Assembly (NCBI GenBank): GCA_964460305.1
Contig: CAYWRA010000001.1
Coordinates: 18,835 to 82,834, forward strand
Source: JAPLCX01 sp964460305
Lineage (GTDB): Bacteria > Auribacterota > Tritonobacteria > UBA1439
DNA length: 64,000 nt
Reading direction: 5' to 3'
Shown piece by piece: positions 16,481 to 24,842 of this stretch (position 1 is the stretch's first letter; every line of letters starts with the position of its first letter). The translations under genes and the position numbers were made by a program. The notes under the pieces were generated by a model. That model saw only the letters and a list, made by a program, of their open reading frames with translations. It was not told where the DNA came from and made no database searches.

Positions 16481-16933
16481 ATGCGCTGGATACATATTGA
16501 CGACATGCTGGAGCTCAAAGAGGGGGAATATGCCAGGGCGGTCAAGACCGTTCCAGCCGACTCGGACTATCTCGAGTATCACTATCCCGGTTGCCCGATC
16601 ATGCCGCACAGCCTCCTCATAGAATCGATGGCGCAGACCGCCGGCATCCTTATTGGAAAGAGCATCGCATTCAAAAAAGACGTCATCCTCGCCAAGATCG
16701 ACAGCGCTGATTTTTTCTCGATTACCCGCCCCGGAGACAGGCTTATCATCGAAGCCAAAGCTGAAGAGATGCGCGAGGAGGGGGCAAGCATGGAATGCCG
16801 CATAAGCTGTGGCGACAGGGATGTCGCGCGCTGCCGCCTCGTATTTGCGATACTCAGCGAAAATGGCGCGGCGATGCTGGGCGCGCGCAATTTTGTGTTT
16901 TCTGGAGAACTCCTTTCACGGTTTGGATTGTAG
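16481..16933 (+). CDS. FabZ-like hotdog-fold dehydratase
   Basis: A 150-residue hotdog protein of the FabZ/FabA type (YHYPGCPIMPHSLLIESMAQT, with the putative active-site His in YHYPG, near residues 34-54). It ends at FSGELLSRFGL. It differs from canonical FabZ at the usual PGV stretch (PHS here), so catalytic activity is likely but not certain. ATG 16481 was chosen over ATG 16442, which lies in the G-rich repeat. It is the second hotdog protein in this acyl-ACP module; it could be a partner subunit of the first. Confidence 0.8.
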   Translation: MRWIHIDDMLELKEGEYARAVKTVPADSDYLEYHYPGCPIMPHSLLIESMAQTAGILIGKSIAFKKDVILAKIDSADFFSITRPGDRLIIEAKAEEMREEGASMECRISCGDRDVARCRLVFAILSENGAAMLGARNFVFSGELLSRFGL

Positions 16934-17074
16934 CCTACTTTCAACGTTTCTATCCGCGGATTAAAAACACAACCCAACCTGGATTATTCATCTCGTTTGA
17001 AATGCGAGATGGATAATCCACCCTACGGGCCGCACCAGACTAGTCGGTGCGGGGCTGGCCCCGCCGAACGCGCA
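16934..17074. repeat. Second copy of the ATTATTCATCTCG hairpin
   Basis: GGATTATTCATCTCG (16981-16995), loop TTTGAAATG, and CGAGATGGATAATCC (17005-17019) repeat the etfB-etfA hairpin. One base differs in the right arm (A to G), which keeps a G-U pair in RNA. Flanking bases CCT and ACCC are also shared. The element is followed by a GGTGCGGGGCTGGCCCCGCC hairpin and then a terminator. Confidence 0.85.
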
Positions 17075-17075
17075 C

Positions 17076-17112
17076 AAAAAAAGAGGAACCCTGGAAGGGT
17101 TCCTCTTTTTTT
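17076..17112. terminator. Bidirectional rho-independent terminator
   Basis: An 11-base GC-containing stem AGAGGAACCCT (17082-17092) and AGGGTTCCTCT (17096-17106) with loop GGA is flanked by A6 on the left and T6 on the right. It therefore works in both directions. It separates the plus-strand hotdog gene from the convergent minus-strand ComEA-like gene. Confidence 0.92.
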
Positions 17113-17129
17113 GCGATAGATGGAATAAC

Positions 17130-17564
17130 TTAATCCTTGGGCATTTCCTCTTTAGGCATTTCCGGAGCTGCCTCTTTGGACTCTGCCTTTGTTTCCGGTG
17201 CAGCCGCTTTCGGCTCTACCTTTGTTTCCGGCGCCGCCTTTACCTCTTCCGCTGCGGGCGCTGCCGCTGCTCCGCTACAGGCGAGGTGTTCACGCCACCT
17301 TTCGAGCGTCTTGTCACCGACACCGATCTTCTTTGTTTTGAGGTCCTCAATACTCGAGTAGGGCCGGTTGGAAATGATTCTTTCCGCTTTCTTTTCGCCG
17401 ACTCCCGGAAGCTTCATCAAGTCTTCCTTACTAGCCGTGTTGATGTCGATCTTCTCTCCCGGCTTGAGCGTCTCCCTCTTCGATGCTTTTGCAGCATAGA
17501 CGCTCGAACAGCACACCAGGGGTAGCGCTACCAGGAGTACCACCATCGCTGATAACAACTTCAT
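17130..17564 (-). CDS. Secreted ComEA-like helix-hairpin-helix protein
   Basis: A 144-residue protein with a signal peptide (MKLLSAMVVLLVALPLVCCS; a lipobox-like LVCC is possible). A helix-hairpin-helix DNA-binding motif typical of ComEA follows (DINTASKEDLMKLPGVGEKK, then AERIISNRPYSSIEDL, residues about 38-76). The tail is low-complexity Ala/Pro/Glu/Lys with an imperfect repeat (APETKVEPKAA, APETKAESKEA). It may bind DNA in the periplasm during uptake, but no other competence genes are nearby. AAAGGAGGTG precedes the start, and a good promoter lies upstream. Confidence 0.85.
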   Translation of the reverse strand: MKLLSAMVVLLVALPLVCCSSVYAAKASKRETLKPGEKIDINTASKEDLMKLPGVGEKKAERIISNRPYSSIEDLKTKKIGVGDKTLERWREHLACSGAAAAPAAEEVKAAPETKVEPKAAAPETKAESKEAAPEMPKEEMPKD

Positions 17565-17594
17565 CTACACACCTCCTTTCCTAGAGTGAGATCG

Positions 17595-17623
17595 ATTGTA
17601 TCACTACATTTTTAGGCAGGCAA
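17595..17623 (-). promoter_or_regulatory. Sigma70-type promoter for the ComEA-like gene
   Basis: On the minus strand, TTGCCT (17623-17618) and TACAAT (17600-17595) are separated by 17 bases. The strong ribosome-binding site AAAGGAGG (17579-17572) and the ATG (17564) follow at normal distances. Confidence 0.7.
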
Positions 17624-17662
17624 GATAAAAATGACGCATGTGTAAAGGTCGATGCAAAGTCT

Positions 17663-19006
17663 TTATAGCTTCAGCCGCAACGAGATGGGTCTCCAGTGTT
17701 TCGGTTTTATGACCTTGTAGATCATCGGTGGTTTGCTAACCGCTTGTGCGCCTATCGTGAATGCCTTCGCCAGGCGCTGAGTGATCGCCTCCATTTTCTT
17801 CCGGTCGTTATAATGGATGGTGATCAGGCTTTCACCCTTCTTCACCTTGTCTCCGATTTTCTTGTTGATAAGGAATCCCACCGCCATGTCTATTTTCGAG
17901 TCGACGCTCTCTCTCCCCGCTCCAAGCGCCACGCTGCAGAGCCCTATCTCAAGGGCGTTGACCGCGGTGACATAGCCGTCATGGGTTGCGGCGACTTCCT
18001 CGGTGTGCTGTGCGGTCGGTAGGATATCGGGGTCATCGACGACCTCGGGATCTCCTCCCTGCTGGGCCACCATCTGCCTGAATTTCTCCAGCCCCTTGCC
18101 GTTCATGAGGTTGTCCTCCGCGATGCGATAACCCTCCTCCGGCGTCTTTGCCGCGCCGCCGAATACCATCATCCAGCTCGCGAGGCCGAGGACCAGCTCT
18201 TTCAGATCGGCGGGCGGCCGGCCTTCGAGAGCGGCGATCGTCTCGCGGATTTCCAGCGCGTTGCCGACCGCATAACCTAGCGGCTGGTTCATGTCGGTGA
18301 TTAGCGTCACCACGTCCTTTTTCATGTTGTGCGCAACCGCATTCATTGTCCGGGCGAGCGTTTCCGCGGACTCCATCGTGCTCATGAATGCGCCCACCCC
18401 CGTTTTGATGTCAAAGACGAAAGCATCGGGGCCCGCGGCTAGCTTTTTGCTCATGATGCTTCCGCAGATGAGGGGGATGCTGTCCACCGTCGCCGTGACG
18501 TCGCGTAGCGCGTAGATCTTCTTATCGGCAGGGGCGAGGCTCCTGGTCTGGCCGATGATCGCCAGCCCCACCTTCTTTACCGCCGCGACAAACTCGCTCT
18601 CGGTGAGATTCGTGCGGAAACCTGGGATAGACTCGAGTTTGTCGAGCGTCCCGCCGCTGTGGCCGAGGCCGCGCCCGCTCATCATGGGGATCGGGATGCC
18701 GCTTGCGGCAACAATCGGCGCGAGCACGAGGCTGGTCTTGTCGCCCACGCCTCCGGTGGAATGCTTATCGACCGTCTTTTTCCCGATCGCGCTGAGGTCT
18801 ATGGTGTCGCCGGAGTGGAGCATCGCCAGTGTGAGGGCGGTGGTCTCCTGTGAATCCATTCCACGGATGAAGACCGCCATGAGGAATGCCGCCATCTGGT
18901 AGTCGGCGATGGCCCCCTTTGTATATTCGGCAATCATGAATTCGATTTCCTGGTTATCGAGCTTTTGGCCGTCTCTCTTTTTAAGAATGATCTCGTAAGG
19001 TCTCAT
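17663..19006 (-). CDS. pdp: Pyrimidine-nucleoside phosphorylase
   Basis: A 447-residue family-II nucleoside phosphorylase (thymidine or pyrimidine type) that splits pyrimidine nucleosides with phosphate. Marks are KRDGQKLDNQEIEFMI at the N terminus, the phosphate-binding KHSTGGVGDKTSL near residue 82, MSGRGLGHSGGTLDKLESIPG, and the C-terminal barrel-sandwich region. It is 10 or more residues longer than typical at the C terminus. AAGGAGGG lies 10 bases before ATG 19006, and the promoter at 19045-19073 serves it. The exact base specificity is not readable. Confidence 0.94.
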   Translation of the reverse strand: MRPYEIILKKRDGQKLDNQEIEFMIAEYTKGAIADYQMAAFLMAVFIRGMDSQETTALTLAMLHSGDTIDLSAIGKKTVDKHSTGGVGDKTSLVLAPIVAASGIPIPMMSGRGLGHSGGTLDKLESIPGFRTNLTESEFVAAVKKVGLAIIGQTRSLAPADKKIYALRDVTATVDSIPLICGSIMSKKLAAGPDAFVFDIKTGVGAFMSTMESAETLARTMNAVAHNMKKDVVTLITDMNQPLGYAVGNALEIRETIAALEGRPPADLKELVLGLASWMMVFGGAAKTPEEGYRIAEDNLMNGKGLEKFRQMVAQQGGDPEVVDDPDILPTAQHTEEVAATHDGYVTAVNALEIGLCSVALGAGRESVDSKIDMAVGFLINKKIGDKVKKGESLITIHYNDRKKMEAITQRLAKAFTIGAQAVSKPPMIYKVIKPKHWRPISLRLKL

Positions 19007-19044
19007 TGCGATACATCCCTCCTTTTTGGGTGAGTTACGGGAGC

Positions 19045-19073
19045 AGTATAGTCATCCAGGGGCCTATCGTCAA
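19045..19073 (-). promoter_or_regulatory. Sigma70-type promoter for pdp
   Basis: The minus strand reads TTGACG (19073-19068), 17 bases, TATACT (19050-19045). The transcript would start about 35 bases before the pdp ATG. Confidence 0.75.
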
Positions 19074-19237
19074 TGAGAAGATGGGGGAGGACTAGCTATC
19101 AAACTATCGAGCAATCGAGCTATCAAGTTTTCGTCTCCGCGCCCCACGCCCCACACCGATACGCCAGGCTAAAGCAATATATTTACAACTTATAGCTTAC
19201 AGATGCTCGGGGATTCCCACACGCCCGCCCCCCGGCA
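19074..19237. repeat. ATCGAGC repeat in the pdp-def divergent gap
   Basis: CTATCAAACTATCGAGC and AATCGAGCTATCAAG (19095-19127) belong to the same family as TCGATAGCTCGATTGCTC at 21005-21022. They are followed by CGCCCCACGCCCCACACC, which is related to the GGCGTGGGG words in other gaps. The rest shows nothing recognisable. Confidence 0.6.
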
Positions 19238-19266
19238 TTTACGAAGAGTGGGGAAGATAGTATAAT
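19238..19266 (+). promoter_or_regulatory. Sigma70-type promoter for def-galE
   Basis: TTTACG (19238-19243), a 17-base spacer and a perfect TATAAT (19261-19266) lie about 28 bases before the def ATG. Confidence 0.75.
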
Positions 19267-19294
19267 ACGGCACAAATCGATGGAAAGGATCCCC

Positions 19295-19810
19295 ATGCGC
19301 ATGGACATATATCTTTTCGGCGACGAGCTGTTGCGTAAGCGCGCCGATGATATCGCCGATATCACGCCGGAGATCAAGCTTTTGGCGGAGAATATGTTGG
19401 AGACGATGTATTACCATGAGGGGCTCGGTCTGGCGGCCCCGCAGGTCGGCATCCCGCTGAGACTCGTCGTCATAGACGTCCGCCAGGAGGGAAGCGGAAA
19501 GATCATCCTCATCAATCCGGTGATCCGTGAGATGGGCGGAGTGCAAACTATGGAGGAGGGGTGCTTAAGCTTCCCCGGTATCGTGGCGCCCATCGATCGC
19601 GCCACGGAGCTTACGATGGAATTCACCACCCTCGCAGGGAAACGGAAGGAAAAGAAGATGAACGGGGTGGCGGCGCAGGCGGTACAGCATGAAATCGACC
19701 ATCTGGACGGCGTGCTGCTCGTAGACAGGATGAGCGTGGCGCGGCGCGCGCTGCTTGCGGGGCGATTGCGGCAATTGCGCAAGCGTGGTGAGAAAGGAGA
19801 ACGGAGATGA
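19295..19810 (+). CDS. def: Peptide deformylase
   Basis: Def (171 residues) removes the formyl group from nascent proteins. All three metal-site motifs are seen: GLGLAAPQVG (near residue 47), EGCLSFPG (near 90) and QHEIDHLDG (near 132). ATG 19295 has AAAGGAT five bases upstream; ATG 19280 lies before this site and would add five residues. The stop overlaps the galE start (ATGA at 19807-19810), so the two genes are probably coupled. Confidence 0.94.
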   Translation: MRMDIYLFGDELLRKRADDIADITPEIKLLAENMLETMYYHEGLGLAAPQVGIPLRLVVIDVRQEGSGKIILINPVIREMGGVQTMEEGCLSFPGIVAPIDRATELTMEFTTLAGKRKEKKMNGVAAQAVQHEIDHLDGVLLVDRMSVARRALLAGRLRQLRKRGEKGERR

Positions 19811-20778
19811 GGGTGCTGGTCACCGGCGGCGCGGGGTACATAGGGAGCATCACGGTCGCCGAGCTCCTCGCGCGGGGCCACGAAGTCGTCGTCTATGACA
19901 ATCTTGAGAAAGGGCACCGCGATGCGGTTCCGCCCGGCGCGCGCCTGATCGCAGACGATCTGGCGCGGAGAGAGAGCATCGAAAAAGCGCTCCAGAAATT
20001 CAAGGTCGAGGCGGTGATTCACTTTGCCGGATACAGCCTGGTCGGGGAGTCGGTGGAGCATCCGGAACGGTATTTCGTCAACAACGTCGGCAACGGCCTC
20101 AACCTCCTCCATGCGATGCGGAGGGCCGGGATCGGACGTATCGTATTTTCCTCCTCGGCGGCGGTCTATGGCACGCCGAAGGGGGTCCCCATAGGAGAGG
20201 ATCAGCCGGTTAAACCGATCAACCCTTACGGCGAATCGAAGCTTTATTTCGAAAACATTCTGAACCGTTACCATCACGCCTATGGCATGGACTGTGTCTC
20301 CCTCAGATACTTCAATGCGGCTGGCGCGAGCGAAGAATACGGCGAGGACCATGTGCCGGAGACCCACCTCATACCCTCCGTCCTCAAGGTTGCACTGGGG
20401 CAGTCGGAGAGCGTGAAGGTGTTCGGGAACGATTACGCGACCCACGACGGCACATGCGTGCGGGACTACATCCATGTGAGCGATCTGGCCGAGGCGCATG
20501 TCGCCGCGCTCACGTGCAGTGGGGCGCATGTTTATAACCTCGGAGATGGGAAGGGCTATTCGGTCCGTGAGGTTATCGAGACTGCGCGGAAGGTCACGGG
20601 GAAGACGATAAGGGAGGATATGACCCCCCCCAGGCCGGGCGATCCGGCGGTGCTGATCGCAAGCCCTGAAAAGATAAAACGCGAGCTGGAATGGGCGCCG
20701 CGCCGGGTTAATCTCGATGAGATCATCGAGAGCGCATGGCGGTGGATGCGGAAGAGACCGAAGGGATACAGGGATTAA
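19807..20778 (+). CDS. galE: UDP-glucose 4-epimerase
   Basis: A 323-residue extended SDR. It has GGAGYIGS at residue 7 for NAD, SSSAAVYG for the catalytic Ser, YGESKLYFE for Tyr and Lys, and YFNAAGA and RDYIHVSDLA typical of GalE. It interconverts UDP-glucose and UDP-galactose (or the N-acetyl forms) and could supply sugar for the glycan locus at 33-45 kb. It overlaps def by four bases. The frame stops exactly at the edge of a CCCAAAT repeat. Confidence 0.92.
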   Translation: MRVLVTGGAGYIGSITVAELLARGHEVVVYDNLEKGHRDAVPPGARLIADDLARRESIEKALQKFKVEAVIHFAGYSLVGESVEHPERYFVNNVGNGLNLLHAMRRAGIGRIVFSSSAAVYGTPKGVPIGEDQPVKPINPYGESKLYFENILNRYHHAYGMDCVSLRYFNAAGASEEYGEDHVPETHLIPSVLKVALGQSESVKVFGNDYATHDGTCVRDYIHVSDLAEAHVAALTCSGAHVYNLGDGKGYSVREVIETARKVTGKTIREDMTPPRPGDPAVLIASPEKIKRELEWAPRRVNLDEIIESAWRWMRKRPKGYRD

Positions 20779-21042
20779 ATCCCAAATCCCAAATCCCAAT
20801 ATTGAGAATGACAAATACCAAATGTCAAATGACAAACGAGCGGGGGAGAAGGGACGAAAGATCGAGTCGGCGAATGGGAGAAACAGTGAAGGGGCTATTT
20901 TGAAACTTTAGAGTTGCCGATGCGCCCATTCTCCGGTTCGCCGTTTCGGGATGTGTGGGGCGTGACGGCGTATTGAAATCCCAAAGAAATGAGAGATTAT
21001 TTTCTCGATAGCTCGATTGCTCGATAGCTCTTTTATCCTACT
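20779..21042. repeat. Repeat mosaic after galE
   Basis: Right after the galE stop comes CCCAAATCCCAAATCCC (20780-20796), then CAAATGTCAAATGACAAAC (20818-20836), GGGGCGTGACGGCGT (20956-20970), and TCGATAGCTCGATTGCTCG (21005-21023) before the next gene. No gene is seen. The order of families matches other gaps. Confidence 0.8.
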
Positions 21043-21828
21043 ATGAGACAGTTCAGTCATTTCCTATCTGATCTATGGCGGAGCGCCTCGGACCTGAGGT
21101 TTTATCAGGAGGTCGCGGCGCTGCCGTTCGGCGTGGTCTGCCGCCACTTCCTTATGGTAGCGGTGATATTCGGTACGATCCTGGCGGTCCTGGTGGCGGT
21201 GCAGTTGGTTTTCATGAACAATCTCTGGCTCTGGTGCCGCGACAATCTCCCGCCGGTGACAATCAAGGACGGGGAGGCGCACGCCGAGGTGACGCAGCCG
21301 TATCTGATCGAGCGGAAGATGGGGGATAAGGCAAATTTTGCGGTGGTCATCGATACCACTGGAAAAACTGAGGGTGTCGATCCGCGCTACAACGGGGGAG
21401 TGCTTATCGCGCGGAGGGCCGTCACATTCAAGCTGGGAGACATGTCGATCAAGCGCGACCTCGCGGAGGTGAAAAACCTCTCGATAGATAAGAACTATTT
21501 CAACGGCCTAATCGTCGGCTACTGGAGGATTGCGATCTATGTGGGGGGAATATACGGGGCGCTGGTGGTTCTTTTGTTCGTGCAGTCGGCCGTCGCCGCG
21601 CTTATCGGGAAGGTCGTGGCGTTGCTTCGCGGATCGCGGCGCTCGTTTATGGCGATCCTCCGGATGAGTCTTTACGCGCTCTCGCTCGCCGTGTGCGTTT
21701 TGTTCTTTGTGCTGTTCCTTGGTCTCGGACTTCGGGTGCTATACGTCCTCGCGCTCTACGTGTTCATCCATTTGGCCTTTCTCATCGGAGCCGTGTTGAC
21801 ATCGGGAGGAGACGAAAGTGCTGCGTAG
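21043..21828 (+). CDS. DUF1189-like integral membrane protein
   Basis: A 261-residue membrane protein with about five hydrophobic segments: one near residues 35-57, one near 160-185, and a C-terminal group from 205 to 253. An extracytoplasmic loop in between carries LPPVTIKDGEAHAEVTQPY, typical of DUF1189 proteins. Some DUF1189 members are linked to maltodextrin uptake, but that role cannot be assumed here. The following lipoprotein gene begins inside its end (overlap 21818-21828). Confidence 0.75.
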   Translation: MRQFSHFLSDLWRSASDLRFYQEVAALPFGVVCRHFLMVAVIFGTILAVLVAVQLVFMNNLWLWCRDNLPPVTIKDGEAHAEVTQPYLIERKMGDKANFAVVIDTTGKTEGVDPRYNGGVLIARRAVTFKLGDMSIKRDLAEVKNLSIDKNYFNGLIVGYWRIAIYVGGIYGALVVLLFVQSAVAALIGKVVALLRGSRRSFMAILRMSLYALSLAVCVLFFVLFLGLGLRVLYVLALYVFIHLAFLIGAVLTSGGDESAA

Positions 21829-22360
21829 ATCACGCGGAGTCTTCCTCTCGTGCGCGCTCATCCTTGCCATTGCCTCATGCAGTAACGAGCCGCCGCCTTT
21901 AAGGCTCGAAAAAGCAAGGCTCCTCGTCAAGGGCAAGACCATCCTTGCCGAATGCGCGAGGGGGCCCGAGGAGCAGGCCCGCGGTTTGATGTATCGGAGA
22001 TCGCTCGGCGAAAACGAGGGGATGCTCTTTATCTACGACTCGCCCAGGAGCTTGAGTTTTTGGATGAAGAATACGCGCATCCCGTTGAGCATCGCGTTTA
22101 TGGAGGGGGACGGAAAGATAGTCCAGATAGAACGGATGCAGCCGTATGACTGTATCACGCTCCATCCTTCGTCACAGCCGGTCCAATATGCACTCGAGAT
22201 GAATCAGGGCTGGTTTGAGAGGAATGGGGTGGGGGTGGGGGATGTGATAGAAATCCCAAATCCCAAACTCCAAATCCCAAATCCCAAATTCCAAAGGACA
22301 AATGACAAATCCCAAATCCCAAACTCCAAAACCCAAAATAGAGGGGGCGTGGCGGCGTAG
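21818..22360 (+). CDS. DUF192 lipoprotein with repeat-derived tail
   Basis: A 180-residue protein with a lipoprotein-like signal (LILAIASCSNEPPP, Cys near residue 21) and a DUF192 domain (ARGPEEQARGLMYRRSLGE, FWMKNTRIPLSIAFM, IERMQPYD). GTG 21818 has GGGAGGA upstream. The domain ends near residue 145 (GVGVGDVIEI). The remaining 35 residues (NPKLQIPNPKFQRTNDK and so on) are encoded by heptamer and CAAATGAC repeats, so the repeats have run into the coding frame. The function of DUF192 is unknown. Confidence 0.85.
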   Translation: MLRRSRGVFLSCALILAIASCSNEPPPLRLEKARLLVKGKTILAECARGPEEQARGLMYRRSLGENEGMLFIYDSPRSLSFWMKNTRIPLSIAFMEGDGKIVQIERMQPYDCITLHPSSQPVQYALEMNQGWFERNGVGVGDVIEIPNPKLQIPNPKFQRTNDKSQIPNSKTQNRGGVAA

Positions 22361-22492
22361 GGCGTATTTCGTACATCGTACCTCGTACATCGCTATTCGA
22401 AGTACGAACGACGAAATACGAATCATCTGAGTTATGTGTGGTATAGGGCGTTATTATTGGGGTTTGGGATTTATCCGAAGGGTAGGTTTCTG
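22248..22492. repeat. Repeat mosaic across the DUF192 end and before fmt
   Basis: CCCAAATCCCAAACTCC arms begin inside the DUF192 frame. Outside it there is a perfect inverted repeat CGTATTTCGT (22358-22367) and ACGAAATACG (22411-22420) with GTACATCGTACCTCGTACATC between. A short GGGGTTTGGGATTT arm (22460-22473) lies 20 bases before the fmt start. Confidence 0.8.
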
Positions 22493-23431
22493 GTGAAACT
22501 CATCTTCATGGGGACGCCGGAGTTCGCATTGCCAAGCCTCAATGCGTTTGCGCAGAGCGAACACGATATCCTCGCGGTTGTCACACAGCAGGATAAGCCG
22601 AAGGGCAGAAGGTTGGTCCCCACTCCTCCAGCGGTGAAGCAGCGCGCCATTGAGCTCGGCCTTAAGGTATTGCAGCCAGCGAGCCTCATGGATTCGGGCT
22701 TCATGAAACAAATTGCGGATATCAGCCCCGATCTAATCGTGGTAGTGGCATATGGAAATTATCTGCCCCGGTCGCTCTGGGAGCTTCCACGCCGCGGAAC
22801 GATCAACCTGCATCCGTCGCTGCTGCCGAAATACCGCGGCGCGGCCCCCATTCCGCGCGCAATCCTCGACGATGAGCATGAGACGGGCGTAACGATTATG
22901 TATATCGGAGAGGGGCTGGATGCAGGCGACATAATTGCGCAGGAAAAAGTGCCGATTCCGCCGACGGCCACCTGTGAGAGCCTCGGTATTCAACTAGCGG
23001 AAGCGGGGGGCAGGCTGCTGCTGAAAGCGGTGTGTGACATCGAGCGCGGGATCGCGGCGAGGAGGTCGCAAGATGGCGGAGCGGCTACACTCGCACCCAA
23101 GGTGAGTAAGTCAGAAGGCCTCATCGATTGGAGTTCACTTGCGACGGAGCTTGCCCTGCGCGTGAGGGCCTTCTATCCGTGGCCGGGCGCATACACCTAT
23201 TTTACGTCCCACGGCAAGCGTATGCTTTTGAAAGTGCTCGAAGCCGATCCGGACATGGAGGAGGCGGGCTCCCCCGGAGTGGTTGCCCACTGCGATACGC
23301 GGGGTATCCATGTCGGCGCCGGGAAGGGATGCCTTATTCTCAAAGCGGTGCAGCCGGAGGGGAAGAACCGCATGACCGCCGCTCAGTTCACCGCGGGCCA
23401 CCGTGACCTTGCGGGAATGAAACTGGGGTAG
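22493..23431 (+). CDS. fmt: Methionyl-tRNA formyltransferase
   Basis: Fmt (312 residues) formylates initiator Met-tRNA, the counterpart of def. It opens with KLIFMGTPEFALPSL and has the catalytic stretch INLHPSLLPKYRGAAPI near residue 107, DEHETGVTIMYI and a C-terminal OB-type domain (FYPWPGAYTYF). GTG 22493 follows GAAGGGTAGG and gives the family-like N terminus; ATG 22436 would add 19 repeat-encoded residues. Confidence 0.94.
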   Translation: MKLIFMGTPEFALPSLNAFAQSEHDILAVVTQQDKPKGRRLVPTPPAVKQRAIELGLKVLQPASLMDSGFMKQIADISPDLIVVVAYGNYLPRSLWELPRRGTINLHPSLLPKYRGAAPIPRAILDDEHETGVTIMYIGEGLDAGDIIAQEKVPIPPTATCESLGIQLAEAGGRLLLKAVCDIERGIAARRSQDGGAATLAPKVSKSEGLIDWSSLATELALRVRAFYPWPGAYTYFTSHGKRMLLKVLEADPDMEEAGSPGVVAHCDTRGIHVGAGKGCLILKAVQPEGKNRMTAAQFTAGHRDLAGMKLG

Positions 23432-23528
23432 CTGTAAATTGAGTTAGAACCCGGAATGCAGAATTCAGAATTCAGAAGATAAAGTCCAGGAGTCAGTATT
23501 CTGGCTTCTGAATTCCATGTGTTTTGTC
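23432..23528. repeat. GAATTCAGA repeat between fmt and rsmB
   Basis: AATTGAGTTAGAACCCGG, then GAATTCAGAATTCAGAAG and AGGAGTCAGTATTCTGG, match words at 99-170, 46724-46770 and 58775-58945. At 58.8 kb the same unit is split by a 114-base insertion. Confidence 0.75.
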
Positions 23529-24842
23529 ATGTCCAATGGTTCCATGACTGGTCGAGAAATTGCCCTAACTGTATTGCAAAAGGCGCTGAAGTCCGATGCC
23601 TTTATCTCCGAACTGCTCGATCGCGAATTCAAGTCATCGGCGCTGCCGATCGAAGAGCGACGGCTGGCGACGGAGCTCGCATACGGCTGCCTTCGGCGGA
23701 GGGGGACGCTTGACGAGTTCATCGAGAGGTGCGCTGGCAGGAACTTAAGGGAGATAACGCCAGGCATCGACGACATCCTCCGGCTTGGAGTGTATCAGCT
23801 TATCTACCTCGACCGCGTGCCTCCCTACGCCGCGGTGGACGAAGCGGTAAAACTGGCGAGGCGTTTCGGCCCGAAGGGTTCGGAAAAGTTTGTCAATGCG
23901 GTGCTAAGGAGCGTTCAGCGCCGGCGGGGAGAACCCTTTCCGGCCTCTAGGGAAGAATCCCCGGCGCGCGCGCTGGCAGTCGTGCACTCCCATCCCCTCT
24001 GGTTGGTAGAGCGCTGGCTCAAGCGGTGGGAGAGGGATGAGGTGGAGGCGCTTTGCTCCGCAAATAATGCGGTACCCACCCTCACTGTGAGAGTCAATAG
24101 ATTGAGGATCGACCGCGATGCCCTTATCGCAGCGCTCGCGCGCGAAGGGGTCCGCGCGGTAGTCAATAGCGGCCATCCACTCGCGCTAATTATAGAGGAA
24201 TTACCGCGCCCCGTAAGCGTTCTCGACTCATTCCGCAAGGGTTTATTCCAGGTGCAGGACGTTTCCGGGATGCGCATAGCCGATCTGTTTGGGGCTCAGC
24301 CACGCGAAAGGATCGCCGATCTCTGCGCGGGGCCGGGGGGTAAAGCCACCGCGATTGCCGAGGCGATGGGGGATGTGGGTGAAATCATCTGCGTGGAGCT
24401 GAGGAAGAAAAAAGCCGACAGGATATCCGAAAACGCAAACCGCCTGGGATTGAGATGCGTTAAGGTTGTTGTCGGCGATGCGCTGAAGATCAAGAACCTC
24501 CTCGGCAGCGATCTTGTGGACCGTGCGCTGGTCGATGCGCCATGTTCGAACACCGGGGTGCTCGGGAAAAGGCCGGAGGCGCGCTGGCGGCTACGAGAGG
24601 GAGACATCACCAGGCTCGCGGAGATCCAGATGGGACTCCTCTCTGCTGCTGCTGCGGCCGTGCGCCCGGAGGGTGTCCTCGTCTACAGCACCTGTAGCAT
24701 CGAACCCGAGGAGAACGAGAAGGTGGTCGAGCGCTTCCTGGAAAAATTCCCGGGTTTCGGTATCGAGGACAGGATCACATTGTATCCGCATACGAGCGGA
24801 TGCGACGGCGGCTATGCGGCGCGGTTGGTGAGGAATTTTTAA
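23529..24842 (+). CDS. rsmB: 16S rRNA (cytosine-967-C5) methyltransferase
   Basis: RsmB/Sun (437 residues) combines an N-terminal NusB-like RNA-binding domain (GREIALTVLQKALKSDAF and YIDRVPPYAAV-like YLDRVPPYAAVDEAVKLA) with a SAM-dependent methyltransferase (DLCAGPGGKATAIAE). The two cysteines of the m5C mechanism are in VDAPCSNTGVLG and VYSTCSIEPEENEK. The start is uncertain: ATG 23517, 23529 and 23544 are all in frame, none has a good binding site, and the first lies in the repeat. It follows fmt, as in many genomes. Confidence 0.92.
   Translation: MSNGSMTGREIALTVLQKALKSDAFISELLDREFKSSALPIEERRLATELAYGCLRRRGTLDEFIERCAGRNLREITPGIDDILRLGVYQLIYLDRVPPYAAVDEAVKLARRFGPKGSEKFVNAVLRSVQRRRGEPFPASREESPARALAVVHSHPLWLVERWLKRWERDEVEALCSANNAVPTLTVRVNRLRIDRDALIAALAREGVRAVVNSGHPLALIIEELPRPVSVLDSFRKGLFQVQDVSGMRIADLFGAQPRERIADLCAGPGGKATAIAEAMGDVGEIICVELRKKKADRISENANRLGLRCVKVVVGDALKIKNLLGSDLVDRALVDAPCSNTGVLGKRPEARWRLREGDITRLAEIQMGLLSAAAAAVRPEGVLVYSTCSIEPEENEKVVERFLEKFPGFGIEDRITLYPHTSGCDGGYAARLVRNF

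Noticed and set aside
19411..20835. Long minus-strand frame (474 codons) opposite def and galE
   Set aside because: It is the antisense shadow of two clearly recognised genes in GC-rich DNA; similar long shadows lie opposite fabF, uvrB, the wzt fusion and the 53.7-56.4 kb genes.
22248..22340. Possible CRISPR array or tandem satellite
   Set aside because: The repeats have a 7-base period with no unique spacers and no cas genes in the window.
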